DNA of 64,000 bases from Meandrina meandrites. Taxonomy: Eukaryota > Cnidaria > Anthozoa > Scleractinia > Meandrinidae. The position numbers and the translations under genes were made by a program. Below are positions 49,377 through 62,854 of this stretch, piece after piece. Numbering within the stretch: position 1 is the first letter of the stretch; each line of letters starts with the position of its first letter. The notes under the pieces were generated by a model that did no database searches, was not told where the DNA came from, and worked only from the letters and a program-made list of their open reading frames with translations. Location of the stretch: NCBI GenBank assembly GCA_963693305.1, contig OY855914.1:21591472-21655471 (forward strand), read 5' to 3'.

Positions 49377-52300
49377 TCATGGAAACTTATGCCACATGAT
49401 TAAGGACAACCTCTTAACGGGAAGATCCAAATAACTGTTTTTCGTCTGCGATATTATTGAGCTGGTTTGAAAGCTTGCCCTGCAGAATTTACAAGCCTTC
49501 TCCAAATACGAGGTAACAAACATAAATGTATGGACTACGCATAAATCTAATTTTATTGAGATAATCTATTTATACTTCTTTTATGAACGAATTTGAAGTT
49601 GTGACGGTTTTCTTCCCCCTGCTTTCAAAGCTGTTCTCGTTTGCATATTTTATACAGATATTGTTTATTAAATATTTCGTTTCTAATTATTTTGTGTTTT
49701 ATTTAGTGGAGCAAACTGTGATGTTCATTATTGGATTTTGAAAACAGCATTAAATTATTTATCTACACGGATCAAAAATTGTTTGTAACGATTATTTAAA
49801 TTATAACGTTTGTAACGATTATTTAAATTATAACGATATATTATAACGAAATTATAACGAAAATATGTTTACACGTTACAGACAGAGGATGTTGTTCGGA
49901 TCTTCCAGTAAATTCTTTGCTGCCAATTTCGTTTGCATTCGGCTGCTTTTGTTGGTCTAGTACTCGAGTTGATTTTTATTACAACCGGTAAGTTGAATTT
50001 TTTCCGTGAGGTAAGTTTATTTTACCGCCGTTAGCATCTTTGTTGTGTCGCGAGTTGTTTTGCTGCGAGTCTGTTTTGCAAATAACAGTATGTTTTGTAA
50101 GTAATCTTTTTTAAAACTTTACAACATAGGTGCAATTACGTCTTAAACTCAAGCTCAAGGTTCAACTTTAAGCTTTTGTGGAGCAAAAATCAAACGTTAT
50201 GACAAAGATGACGGGATAGATGCATTTATGTAAGAAACAGATATTATACGGGATAATTTCTAATACGACTCGTTCAAGGGATGTTTGTAGTTCGGCATTA
50301 TACCTAAACAATCAGTGAAAGGTTCCGGTATTTCTATTTTTTTAAAAAAAGGTGAATTCCGATAGCAAGAAATGAACAAAAACCAGGTTCACGCCTAGTT
50401 CTTCTATGAAACAAAGCACAAAGAAAAAAAAATGTCTACCTTTTTCGCGCTAAGAAGAGGTATCATGACTGAGAAGCGCAAAATAGCTATCATTTTTGAA
50501 CTTCAAATATAAAAACGCAAATCCTTTCTGATTGACGGATGTCAACAGTTTGGCACCAAATCACATTGCATATTGCCAGTGATAGTTTGATTCGCTCACG
50601 AGACACTTTTCGTTTAACAATTTATGCCAGAATATTTGAAGCAATTTTGTCTTTTCAAATCGCTCAGGATCCCCGATAAAATAAAAAAAAAACAATACGA
50701 CAAAACTTTAATTTAGGTTCAACGCTAGGGACATTTTTGTGAGAGAAACGCACGGCTCCATCGCTACTCGAATGGGTTTCCATTGACATCTGTCATTTAT
50801 TGATATTCACGTGGAAAGTCATTCCAGAAAATAGTGAACAGCACTTTCTACTTAAAGTGCCTATCACCCTTACCCAGTTGTATTTAATGTTTAAAATGTT
50901 GTACGAATAAATAAACCGTGTTCTGTGTGTCTTTATCTTTTTATAAGCCGAACAAAATCGTCCTTTTGGGCCTATTTTCCGCCATTTTGAACACAAAAAG
51001 GAGCAGTTGAGAGCCTGGGTACTAACTAGGTTGTGACGTCAACCCGGTATCTCATTTACTGAGATACTCGATTTATCACTCGATTTACTGTAGTAAACAC
51101 GGGAAAATATACCGGGTAGATGTGTAGGAGCCGGATGCTCCTCAGTTCCAGATGTTCAGAACGGTATAGTTCTACATGCTATACCGTTTCTTGGCGATGA
51201 ACGTGCTGAAGCAAGAAAACGAAGAAAGAAATGGGTCGATGTTGTGAAGCAAAAGCGAGCAAAATGAGAGCCGACCCAAAACTCATCCATTTGCTCAAAG
51301 CACTTCACCGAAGACGACTATATGCGACGCTTCACCTTCGCCGACAGTTTAACAAACAACCCGATCATGCCAAGACTGAAACGGGACGAATTTGGTATAA
51401 ATGTATTCCCGTCTGTTCATGCCGAAGCAGAGATAAATAAGCCAGTTCGGCCAGTCTTGACTGAATTAAATGCCAAACGTCGTCTTGAACGAGCGGTAAG
51501 AATTTGTCAAATGTTTCGAAATTCTTGATTCATTGTACAGCCAAAGAAAATCTTCAGAAATAATAAAGCAGAAAATTTTCTACTTCTTTAGACGCTCAAG
51601 AATGCAGAGGCGTATGAAGAGTTTGACCACATCTGAGACTGCAACCTCCATGTGCAGCGAATTCCCGGAAATCGAACCGGAAGAGCCAGAGGTTCGTAGT
51701 CCAGCAGAACTGCCGCCAGAAGCGCTGGCCGAGAACAGCTCCAAAGCAGTCAATCAGTATGATAATATATAGATTTAGGCAGGCCTAAAAGCGGAGCTCC
51801 CATTTATTTTTTTTTCCCAATTTAATTACAGTGTTAACAAATAAGTAGCCACACTATTTCTAAGCTTCTACAGTGGCCCATAAGAGTTCAAAATAAATTA
51901 ATTTTCACATGTAATCGCTCATGGTTAAACATTATATCTTACATGTAAAAACTTCTCATGGTTTTGTTGACGAAGGCGATGTCAATATATTTCGAGGTTA
52001 ATCCTTCTAAATTTTTGCCTATGACAGGTTCTAAAATTGAAATTGACGAGTGCACTTTATTGGGTTCCTCACGTAGGCGCAACAAATCTTAGTAAAACTT
52101 TATACAACGTTTACTGTACACTATGTTAATAAACCTTTATGACTTATTCAATGTAAAAAGGACCTTGGTCTTGCTTTGATTTACTGCAAAACAGTTAGGG
52201 CATAAAAAAAAATAATTCAAGGCAAAAACAAAAATACAGCAAAACAAACTAAGTAAACTCGCTGCTAAACACAGTAAACAAAATGAACTCTCGCTACGGC

Positions 52301-53567
52301 AAACAAAACTCACGGCGGAAAACAAACTCTGCAAATTGATGGTGCCGGTTTTGTATAAAGTCGTTTTAAAGCAGATTTTCTGTAAGAATTGTGGCAGTTT
52401 GTGATTTGGAAAGTGGTGCACGCTAACATAGAATAAGCTTACAATGTTGTTTTGACTGTTTTGAACCGTGTTCTTTTCGTTGCAGTTTGGTTGCATGATT
52501 AACTAATTCTGTTTTACCGTACGCCTTGCTAAAAACAAGAACCCTTACAGAATTTTATGCAGAGAACTGATTCAATTTCTTCATTTCTGGTAAGCAAATA
52601 TGCGGAAGGTTAAGTCTTAACTTGCTCAGCCAAGCACAGGTAACTCGCAACGAAATCGGCGAAATATTGGTTTACGATTTCAACACACTCGCTGATAAGA
52701 GAAACAAAACAAATGCAAGCGAGTATAAAAAAAAGAGCGGTTGGATAATAGATCGCTTAAATATATATTGGTGTGCAGTATCGCTGAGTAGTTTTACTCG
52801 GTTTTGTTTCGCAGGATTTTTCTGTACGTGTAGTTTGTAATTTATGAAGCGAAATCGTGATTTTGATCCGTGAAACTTAATAATTTGATAAGCTTATTGT
52901 TATCAAAATCCAATCATGGTCAATTATGAACATCACAGTTAACTCCACTAACTAAAGCACAAAACAATTAACCTAAACGAAATATTTAATAAACAATGTC
53001 AGTATGAAATGTACAAACATGAACAGGTTTGTGAGCAGCATTAATTGAATTATACGGCACGGGAAGATCTGAAAACCGACACTACTTCAAATTCGTTCAT
53101 AAATGAAGTGTAGTATAAACAGATTCTCACAATAAAATCAAACTTATGTTTACTGCGTAAATACATTTACGTTTGTTACCTCAAGTTTGGGGAAGGCTTG
53201 TAAATTCTGCAGGGCAAAAATTTCAAACCAGCACAATATATATCAGAAACGAAAACGCCACTCGTTGTACGGCTTACTCCAACACCAGCGGCATATACAT
53301 GTTTAAAATTATCAGCGAAGATTGATCTCTCCTTTCCTTTCGGTGTAGCTGTTAACAGTCTTTTATCCATCACCTAGTGAACTTCACCGGCTCTGAGCTC
53401 ACTTTTATCTTAGCTCAATGTCAGCTCAATTAATGTTTCAGCCTTGGTTAGCCGCAGTGCTTCAACTCTCGGTGTTGTCCGATGTATATCATGTTCAAGT
53501 CGGCAATTATTTCGGATCTTCCCGTTAAGAGGTTGCTCTAAATCATTTGGCATGAGTTTTCATGATG
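49377..53567. mobile_element. Large inverted-repeat element with a THAP exon
   Basis: Outer arms about 49377-49785 and 52865-53567 are inverted copies (shared blocks: CTCTTAACGGGAAGATC, CCTGCAGAATTTACAAG, GAACATCACAGT versus ACTGTGATGTTC). The right arm is longer because of an insertion near 53220-53495. The 3.1-kb interior contains a THAP-like coding segment and AT-rich sequence. Probably a DNA transposon or a rearranged duplication; no transposase core identified. Confidence 0.6.
51121..51495 (+). pseudogene. THAP-domain exon with an in-frame stop
   Basis: 375 bp, 125 codons, ending at a GTAAGA donor. C-x4-C (CVGAGC), IVLHAIPF, KKWVDVV and SSICSKHFTEDDYM with NVFPSV fit the C2CH THAP zinc finger, a DNA-binding fold of P-element-type transposases and many host proteins. 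A TGA lies between RAK and EPTQ. A further possible exon begins at 51592 after TTCTTTAG. Confidence 0.65.
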
Positions 53568-55380
53568 TAGATGAGTAAAGAGAGCGAGAAATATTCACGA
53601 AGAACTATGTTTTCCAGCATGCTTTGATCTTTCTTCGCGTCTTTCATTCAGGTTAAAAAGTGAACAACGTACCAACTATTTGCCGCCTTTTCATACAACC
53701 GCTTCGTTTAAGTTAAAATGAAATGTCCAGATCACGAGAAAACATGAGAAAAAAAACGCTGAAGTAATTAAGTGTTCTTACAAGTTTCTATGACATTTAA
53801 GTTAACTCTCAACAAACCAAAAAATGTTTTTGTGTTACTTTTTGCGTAAGAAGGACTCCAAATCAAGGTCAAAGATAAACTCGTCCCAGGCCTAATCCGT
53901 GCGTACGTACGTACGTACGTACGGACGTACGTACGGACGCGGGCGACCACCAAATTTTCTTGGCTTGATGGATTTCCCATTTTCTATGGGTATGGAGCTC
54001 CGCCCGCGGGCGCCTGCGGCGCCCGCGGGAGCTCCGCTACAAATAGTGTTACCGAATTCGATGATCCGGTAAGGAGCTTTGCGGTGTTTTAAAGTGTTAA
54101 TATTTCGAAAAAAAAGAGACAAATGACTCCTCATGTACATGTAGGCCAACCAAACTCTGCCTCTTTTGTATACAGTTGTTTTGCAAATGGACTCCAGGCC
54201 AAGAAATCAGAATTGACGCTTATAAGTACTATATACGTGTTTTTTTAGGCTTTATCAGGTCTATTTCGGAAAAAGAGATTAGTAAATCATTTTTGTACCT
54301 AAAGGGTTTTTGGATACTTTGTTTTGAACTTGTGTTTTCACAGTCTGTTGTCTTAGTTACACTGTTAGTTAGCTTGTGTATGCAGATGTTTATTATGTAA
54401 TTGAAGATTTTTTTGTGAAATTATACATGTAGAATCAAGAGCAATCAACAATTAGGACTGTCATGCTAGTGTGCCAAAAATTAGTTCTAGGTAGCCATCC
54501 CTTGAACTGTAGCTCTAAATCTTGCAAATGGTGACAAGTGAATTATTTCCTGACTTCTTCTACATATTCACTTATTTTTGCCTTTCATAAATGCTTGTGC
54601 TGTTTTCTGAAAGGCTCTCATTCCACCCTGAACCAGTTTCCGTCGAAAATGATAGCCTTCTCATTTATAGGGATGTACTGTAGGTTGGTCATGGTGGTCC
54701 AGAGATTTACTACCTATATCTTTTTCCTCGATGACAAGAATTCCACAAGAAGATATTCCAAAAATATGAGCAAAATTATTGGATTTTAGGTACAGTTATT
54801 TTATTGTCCAGTCAGTGCTCTTCATATAAACAAAAAATACTGTATTAGGGGAGGGCATACCAGTCAGCAGAGAGTGGTATCATAGAGGCTATGTTTACCT
54901 CAAGGAATTAAGGGATTGGTCAGTGGTTCAGAAGTAAATTCTAATGTGTCCAGCACTTGCTTTAGCATAAGATAGTCCAACTTTGCCCTCATGATCAACT
55001 TTTGTAATTCAATTTTTTTTGCCTTGGGGATTCTTATATGTTGTGCCTTTTTTTCTCTTGAGGGGCTAGGCTATAGCTAAGAGGGTATAATGAAATGGAA
55101 AGAAAGTAAAAGATGTGCCACCAACAACACCTGGTAATGTCAATAAAATACCATATTAATATTGTACATAGTAATGTTTTAAAATTATTTTAATATTATT
55201 TCATTTCAGAAAAAAAGGTCTTTTGTTTTCTTATTTTCATCTTTTTTTCAATGTACACATGACCCCATCACACAATCTATAGTTTATAACATATTGCACT
55301 TGTTCAGAAATAACGGCTTTTGTTTTATCACATGTACAGTTAGAGCTATGGTCAATGACACAATCATCATTTGTTTTAGT
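53568..55380. other. Host noncoding region
   Basis: No gene supported. It includes a (GTAC)n run at 53902-53935 and a GC-rich palindrome (GGAGCTCCGCCCGCGGGCGC / GCGCCCGCGGGAGCTCC) at 53995-54036. The rest is AT-rich. Confidence 0.55.
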
Positions 55381-55500
55381 TCCAGAGACTGTGATCCAGG
55401 AACATCCACAGACCACAAAAGGAAAGCCTCGCTACTGTTCAGCATGCAAGCAGCCAATGAAAGGACACAAAAGCATTATTATTAAAAAAATCAGTTTCGA
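55381..55500 (+). other. Possible exon remnant with a CxxC motif
   Basis: After a TTTGTTTTAG acceptor-like site the frame reads QEHPQTTKGKPRYCSACKQP, a Cys/His-containing protein-like stretch, then loses character after about 55480. No donor site found. May be a decayed exon. Confidence 0.3.
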
Positions 55501-55580
55501 GCGAAACAAGTCTGAACTGTATTCAGCAGAATGTTCTCTTTTAGAAAATATCCATACCCACCCCATGGAAGGTCACTAGA

Positions 55581-56151
55581 AATTCTGAGGGTGTGTAGGG
55601 AGGGGGGGGGGCAGGGGCATGGAAAAGCCAAAGAATGTATGAAAGAATGTAGGCAGCTTAACTGAATTTTTTTAAGGGAACATGGGGAGAGGGTAATTAT
55701 AACCAAAGAAAAACCTTCCTTGGGACAATTTTTAATATGTGGAATTTATGGAACAACACAATGAGTTTGCATGACCAATCGACAACACTAGATACATTGC
55801 TAGAATTGTATTGTAAACTGTAGAATTTGGTTTATTCATCTGTTGTGTCCTCTGCATTAATGACAGCATCACATCAGGGGCAGAGCTGAGGGGGAAAATG
55901 AATTAACAATACCAGACCAACTGGCTGCCTGGTCCAAACAATGATCCACTGTTATTGTGTGGTTCCAGAAAATATCCTTGTCCTCCCAATGGAATGTCAT
56001 TGGAAATTCCAAAGGGATGGGTGTCCCAAATGCCAAAGCCTTGTATAGGAAAGTATGGCGCCTAAATGTAATTTCAGGAAAGGTAGGGGATTCAAATCAA
56101 AAAGCCCTCATTGAAAGGGGTATGGCTATTTTCTGGAACAACACATGTAAC
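55581..56151. other. Noncoding, repeat-like
   Basis: Two related stretches (about 55540-55600 and 55965-56030, sharing AGAAAATATCC and ATGGAA.GTCA.T.GAAATTC) suggest old repeat copies. No gene. Confidence 0.4.
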
Positions 56152-56155
56152 TTAA

Positions 56156-57115
56156 GAGGGAGTCTCTCTAATTTTTCGACCGGTCGGTTCCGGATCGAAA
56201 AATCAAATCGCCTGATTTTTTGTGAGGTGAAAGGCCTTCATGCCAAAGTAACAAAACCACAATCTTTTTGGTTCTTGGCTTAAGGTTTTTTCCGCTAGAG
56301 CTAAAAATAATTTTGACCGAATTTTGCTCGCGCGCGACCGAAAATCAAGACGATTGTTTACCTTTTTTAAGCGATCGGTGCAAAGCAAGGACAAACTGTA
56401 CCGCCATAATTTTTACATAGCAAGAAAGATCTACTTCTATTTTATGAGCTGTAGGAGTTTCAAGCAATTTGAAGTTAATCTATTGGCATTCTATGATATT
56501 ACTCACCCCTACGTTAGGAGGCTCGAGGGACAACCCGAAAATTGATCATTTTGTGGACCTCTTTTCTCAGCTGGCGGATAAAATCAAAACATGGCAGTTA
56601 CATCAATGTAAAGCCTTAACCCTCCCCTACACGAATATGTAAAAAAATATTGTCTATGACGCGTTTGCTGTAAATGTCGAGGGGATAATTTTTCCTAATT
56701 TTGAGAAATTATCAAAAACAACACCAAATCGCTAATTGTTTAAAATTTGAATACCTTGGACCAATACCGGTCTTACATCAAGAAAACTAAAGAAACGTAA
56801 ACTAAAACATTAGGGAATAGAAATAAAAAGCCATATTCAATAGTGTTTTCAATTTTTAGTTCGCCGTTTCATTTTATTGGGAGGAGAGTGATCATCGGCT
56901 CATTAAATATTCACCGAACAGTGAAATTCGATCCAAACCAGAACTGTCAAATTTCATATCGCACTGGCCGTCTTAATTTCATTGAATCTCGTTTCAAATC
57001 ACATTTGTACACAAAACGAATATCCTGAAAATGCTATTTTGTTGTTGTGTTTAAGTTTAAGCCAAGTCTGAGCTTTGAATACGCACTCAGAATACAAACG
57101 GAGTTCACTCACAAT
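56156..57115 (+). repeat. Left inverted-repeat arm
   Basis: Matches 59740-60693 in reverse. Contains a 73-codon frame (56324-56545) also present in the other arm. Confidence 0.85.
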
Positions 57116-59739
57116 GTACTTGACCACTGTCAACACTGAACCGAAATTCATTTTCTCTGATTGTTGGACTATAAATTGACTTAGTTTACCTGAATTTCAA
57201 AAGGCTTTTCCCCTTTTTCTTTTGACTTTTTGTGTTGGTGATGCATTTAAATGATCGGTGCAATTTGGAGCTTTGATTCAATGAACGAACTACCAGTCCG
57301 GTTCTGGCCCTATCTGTCACGCAACACTCAGCGGTGAAATTGCCCAGGGTTAGGGAGTACTCATAATTTTCTTGCACATAAGGTCCAATTCCCTTAAAAT
57401 TCTTAAAACGGGGGTACACCAGGTGCTCCTACGTTGGGGTCAACTTCTTCTATCTTCTATATCTTCTTTGGACCTCTTAAAATGTCACTTAAATTCACGT
57501 TTACCCTTTCGGTGGCTGTGTTCGAGATATTTTTGAAAGGTCCTTTCAAATACCTAAATTTTATCCTTTTGTCTACTTCAACTCATAAAAAAACCTTACC
57601 TTTCTATAAAGCTGCAGCCTGAAAAAGGTATCCCTTCTGGGAGACAACTTCTCATTTTTGTCCGAACGTTTTCGATGATTTAAGCCTAAAATGTTCTTAA
57701 ACAGGAGCAGACCCAGGATTTTTCTAAGGAGGGGTGTTTGCAGAATGCCAGTTGTATTAGAAAGCCTCCCCGCACCGCCTGCACCCTCCCCTAGATCCGC
57801 CCCCGTGAAAATAGTTTTATTTAAACTGATATGTACATGTTCACGTCACGTTCATGGTTGAATACAATGTTTGTTCTAGGTCTTATTTGATTAAAGATTC
57901 ACGACTTGATTCTTCATTTAGTATATACACACATATTTGTCACTTACAACGAATAGGAAAGTATAAAATTTGTTCGTAGCCAAATTTCAGATTTGGGTAC
58001 GTTCTAAGGATGTTTTTAATTTTTGTCCTTTTTCAGCCTCGACGTTCTTATAAAAACGATTCTTATAAAATAGAGCGTACTTTCCTATAGTGACTATAGG
58101 GAGATCCCCTCCTTCAGTAAATATATCTTATAAGTCTGGGCCTAGTTTTTCAAACAGTGGATAATCCTATCCACTGGATAAGTACTGATGAAACAAATTA
58201 AATAAACAAGTAAGTATCCTTGGTCACTCCTGCAAATAGGAATGGAATCGCGTATCTATATCTCACCGACAGCATTTGTATTTATACAGATATTGGGTTA
58301 TTTTTTGAAGTTCCTATTTGGTGGGACTTGTTTTAAAACAAAGCGATATTTAACAGCTGTTGCTTTATCCCGGGTGATCCTGCCTGATTTAAAGTTGCAG
58401 CTAATTGGTAGCATTGGCGGATCCCATTGAGGGGATAGTGAGGGAGGCGATTAGCCTGCGCAGCTGGTGGGATTAGTGGGCACAAGTGAATTTTTCTCGT
58501 GCGGGTGACGCCCGCGTCGCTGAGCTGCCGAGCCGCGAGTGATCTCAACTTCACTCCTCACCAAGCCCCTCGCTGCTTGGCGGCCAAGACCAAAGCATGC
58601 CGCCGCTAAAAAAAGCACTCGCTCGCGAAATCCCGCCAGCTACGCAGGCTAGGAGGGGATTTAATCTTTCAGTAAGGTAACTTTTAAGTTTTTGGCCACC
58701 AGCTTGTATGCAAATAAGTAGAGGAAATAACCGGTTTTTGATCATTGAAGGACCAAGGCAGTGCTATTTTATGGCAGCATTAGCGGTTATTTTTTCAATA
58801 CCACCACCTTAATTGTACCCAAGTTTGGATCCCGCACTGAGTAGGTCAAAATAAATTTTTATTGAATAATCCAGACGAAAACTGGAGGATGTTGGAGGGG
58901 ACCACATAGTTTTCTGAAGAACGAAGTGGGGATCAGCTGTAATTGACAGGGATTAAGAGGGTGGGGGGGGGGGGGGGGGGGGACCAGAAAAAAGTCTGAG
59001 AATTTCATGTGGCGGTGGGATCGCCGTAAATAACTTGAACCGTGCCAATTGATCGCCTCCTTTTATGATATTATTATGTTTTGGCTTCTGCGTGCTCGTA
59101 TCCAGGCACGATCTCATCACATAAATAATCGTTGTGCGATGGCTTGAAATTGTTTAAGTTCTGTATTTCAAATGTTAAAGTTCCATGTGTCAAATTCTTT
59201 AAAGTGACATTTTAATAACAGCCAATGGAAACGTTTGTTCAACGCGGCCGAACGGTGCGATATTATTGAAAACAACATCAACAGCAACAATCACGATTGT
59301 TGATCTTTCTCCATGCGAAATAGAAACTTCCTCTTCAGGTTCAATTCATTAAAGATGTTGTCAATTTATTTGAGGCTCTCTGCAGTTCTTCGTAGAGCAC
59401 CATTACTTGCTCTTGAGCTTTCTGAAAATATTTCAGCTCATCACTTGCGAACAGTTTTTTGGTATGGTGTTCTCTACATCATGATATAGAACCTTTCGAT
59501 TGCTGTCGGTGAATGATAACAAATCGGCTGCGCAATTCAAGGCGTCCTTGACAGTTTACTGCCATCCGCACTTGCAATGAACTTGATATTTTGTGGTGGC
59601 TTGGAAAGGAGGGGGCGGGAATCATGAAAGCTTCCACCACGAATGAGGGGGGATCATTCAAATGCTGTACACTTTATGGGGAGATCAGGTTGAATGCTAC
59701 GGTGTAGCAACAAAAATCCCCCGCATTGGTGGAGTAAAT
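57116..59739. other. Interior of the TTAA-flanked element
   Basis: No coding region supported. A G run of about 21 bases at 58961-58981 and simple AT-rich tracts. Short frames here lack protein character. Confidence 0.5.
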
Positions 59740-60693
59740 CGTGAGTGAACTCCGTTTGTATTCTAAGTGCGTATTCAAAGCTCAGATTTGGCTTAAACTT
59801 AAACACAACAACAAAATAGCATTTTCAGGATATTCGTTTTGTGTACAAATGTGATTTGAAACGAGATTCAATGAAATTAAGACGGCCAGTATATGAAATT
59901 TGACAGTTCTGGTTTGGATCGAATTTCACTGTTCGGTGAATATTTAATGAGCCGATGATCACTCTCCTCCCAATAAAATGAAACGGCGAACTAAAAATTG
60001 AAAACACTATTGAATATGGCTTTTTATTTCTATTCCCTAATGTTTTAGTTTACGTTTCTTTAGTTTTCTTGATGTAAGACCGGTATTGGTCCAAGGTATT
60101 CAAATTTTAAACAATTAGCGATTTGGTGTTGTTTTTGACAATTTCTCAAAAATAGGAAAAATTATCTCCTCGACATTTACAGGAAAGGCGTTATAGACAA
60201 TATTTTTTTACATATTCGTGTAGGGGAAAGTTAAGACTTTACATTGATGTAACTGCCATGTTTTGATTTTATCCGCCAGCTGAGAAAAGAGGTCCACAAA
60301 ATGATCAATTTTCGGGTTGTCCCTCGAGCCTCCTAACGTAGGGGTGAGTAATATCATAGAATGCCAATAGATTAACTTCAAATTGCCTGAAACTCCTACA
60401 GCTCATAAAATAGAAGTAGATCTTTCTTGCTATGAAAAAATTATGGCGGTACAGTTTGTCCTTGCTTTTCACCGATCGCTTAAAAAAGGTAAACAATCGT
60501 CTTGATTTTCGGTCGCGCGCGAGCAAAATTCGGTCAAAATTATTATTAGCTCTAGCGGAAAAAACCTTAAGCCAAGAACCAAAAAGATTGTGGTTTTGTT
60601 ACTTTGGCATGAAGGCCTTTCACCTCACAAAAAATCAGGCGATTTGATTTTTCGATCCGGAACCGACCGGTCGAAAATTAGAGAGACTCCCTC
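59740..60693 (-). repeat. Right inverted-repeat arm
   Basis: Reverse complement of 56156-57115 with few changes. Confidence 0.85.
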
Positions 60694-60697
60694 TTAA

Positions 60698-61745
60698 TAT
60701 TCAGAAGCTGCTCATTAGTCAGCATCTTCAGTTTCAAATCCAGCATATGCAGATTCCTCAGGAAATGTTTTCCTTATGGCATGGTAGCTGCATGCGGGCA
60801 AAGGTATTCGTCTGCCACCCAAATGTCCATGAACAAGGCGAGTGAATTCTCGATATGCAATACCACGCAGAAACCTATAATGGAAAGAACAGGCAGTGTT
60901 GGCAACAAGGAAGTTTGCATATTGTAGTAATTTACATTCACAAAAAGGGTTGTCATCTTCGATTTGTTATTGGATACTATAAAATGTATGAGACAGCAAA
61001 ACTATATAACATTGAAAGTGTTGAAATAAACCCTTTCTGGCTAGCTGGTATATTGAAGGATAATGCCCTTGACTGAAAGATTGTCCTCACAATTTCACAA
61101 TTGCCCTTGAAGCTTCGCTTTTCAGCCAACTGTTCATTTTTCGACATTCAGCCTCCGGCATTATATGTCATCCAATGTACCAGCTACCCGAAGGGCTTTA
61201 TATTTTTACTAAGTACACCAATAAATTGCTGTTTTTAATTCCCATAAAAATCACAATATTATTTCTTTGTGGGAAAAATAATGTTAATTCTGAAGCTGTG
61301 GGTGAAATTGTTGAGATCGTTTGTAAATTAAAAGTACACGAATATTCATAACAATAACCAGGTGTATCCTTACGGAATTTTGTGGATTTTTAACTAGTCT
61401 ACTGATCTGAGCAAAAAAAAAATCGAAACATCACGGGGTTTCGTTTCTTTATTTTTTTTCCAAAACATGGTTGTGAGATTATAATTATTGCGCAAAGCAA
61501 AAACCGACATAAGCACAGTTCACAGGGGTGAGCAATTGTTTCAGTGATCTCCTATTAAACTAGTCGGTTGAAAAAAGAGCGTTTGTTCACTGTCAAGTGA
61601 TAAAGGGTCGATAAATGTTGCATATCTAAGTGCAGGACCTGAAAAAAATGTACAGTGCGGGAAAGCGGAATATTCTTTGAATTGCTTTGGACTAAATGTT
61701 TACAAACGCAAACGAAAAATTAAGAAAGCAGATAAAATTTTATAC
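60698..61745. other. Host noncoding region, probably intron 2 side of the P2X7-like gene
   Basis: No gene supported. Lies downstream of exon 2 of the minus-strand gene and may be intronic. Confidence 0.4.
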
Positions 61746-62000
61746 CTGTTTTCCGATCCAGTCTGACGATACTTGGCTTTGTCTTTAGTTTTATATTTGT
61801 CGGCAGCCAACCGCAAACTCCACCTTTGAAGGCAAACTTGGCTGAAGCCAGGATGTTGTGTCACACAGTTCGGCTTTGTGCCTACTTCTTGGAGTACAAT
61901 TTCACTAGAAAGGGATTCAACACACTCCTCGATCTCGAAACAACACATGAATTCGTTCGGGTTTTGTAATAATTCAGCACCACATCTGCCACATTTGCAC
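61746..62000 (-). CDS. Host exon 2: P2X7-C-terminal-like cysteine domain
   Basis: 255 bp between TCTCTCATAG and a GTATAA donor. It encodes CKCGRCGAELLQNPNEFMCC followed by EIEECVESL, CVTQHPGFSQVCL and LRLAADKYKTK, matching the Cys-rich ballast-like domain of the vertebrate P2X7 C-terminus, which is widespread as a separate family in cnidarians and often linked to repeats. The frame continues beyond this exon in sequence not identified. Confidence 0.75.
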
Positions 62001-62097
62001 CTATGAGAGATCCAGCCCGCGGTAAGTAATAAGCTCGCATGTAATCAATGTAACAGCGCAACACAATGCAGCGAAAAATCGAGATCTGACTTAACAC

Positions 62098-62378
62098 GAA
62101 TTCACGACTTGTTTCCCGTCATAACGGTCCTGAAGCTTTCGTTCGAATCCGAGTTGTGTTTCTTGCTTCTTTTGATATTCAAAAACCCACTCTTCGGATG
62201 CTATGGGCTCGTCTTCGTAAGGCTTGTACGAGTCCGGATCAAGCTCTGTCTGCTCAGCGACATCCTCTTCACCTATCGTCGCTTCTTCCACTTCGATGTT
62301 TACGAACCCGGGGATGAAATTAACTTCTGAATCATCTGAATCATAGCTTGTCTCGGAACTACAATCACTTTTTGACAT
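62098..62378 (-). CDS. Host exon 1 of the P2X7-C-like gene
   Basis: ATG at 62378; Ser/Asp/Glu-rich N-terminus (SSETSYDSDDSEVNF), then YKPYEDEPIASEEWVFEYQK and LQDRYDGKQVV. The proposed donor at 62097 (GTGTTA) is weak but gives the right phase for the Cys-rich exon 2, joining VVNS to CKCGRC. Confidence 0.65.
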
Positions 62379-62823
62379 TTTGGCAAAGATCAGCAACTAA
62401 AATCCGTTTGATCTACTCTATCTCGCTATATGTTTGTTTTGTTGATATCGCCAAGATACCGGGTTGACGTCACAAATTTACTAGTACCAGTCTCCCAAAG
62501 GCGCGTTTTTGGCTTCGAGAACCGCGATTTCGATTGCATTTTAAAAATCGGGAATAACTTCAATTCCCATTCTGCTGCTTGTTTTTGCTTTCATTTTATG
62601 TCTACTTTTGAGAAAGGGATAAATTGGCTAAGGGTAATAGGCACTTTAACTTAACTACAGCCAAACCATAATGTCTTGCTGTTAACTCAAACATAATCAA
62701 AGATCTCTTCGAGATTCGACTATTTCGCATGGAGTATGCGTCGGGGAAATGTTAGTATTGGAAGCGATTTGTGATGCATTAACCCATTGACTCACAATCC
62801 AGAAGGCTTTTATTAGCGCTCAC

Positions 62824-62854
<31 letters not shown>

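Larger units (their letters stand above)
56156..60693. mobile_element. TTAA-flanked element with long terminal inverted repeats
   Basis: Bounded by TTAA at 56152-56155 and 60694-60697, with termini GAGGGAGTCTCTCTAA and its reverse complement. Arms of about 950 bp (56156-57115 and 59740-60693) are near-identical inverted copies, each with the same 73-codon open frame. The 2.6-kb interior has no recognisable transposase. TTAA target choice is typical of piggyBac-type elements, but the termini were not recognised. Confidence 0.75.

Noticed and set aside
58961..58981. G-run and C-run (58961, 62823) as G-quadruplex signals
   Set aside because: Simple homopolymers, more likely slippage or assembly-sensitive tracts; no conserved context.
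56324..60526. Duplicate 73-codon frame treated as a gene
   Set aside because: Occurs only because both inverted arms are the same sequence; no homology or start context, so listed as part of the arms.
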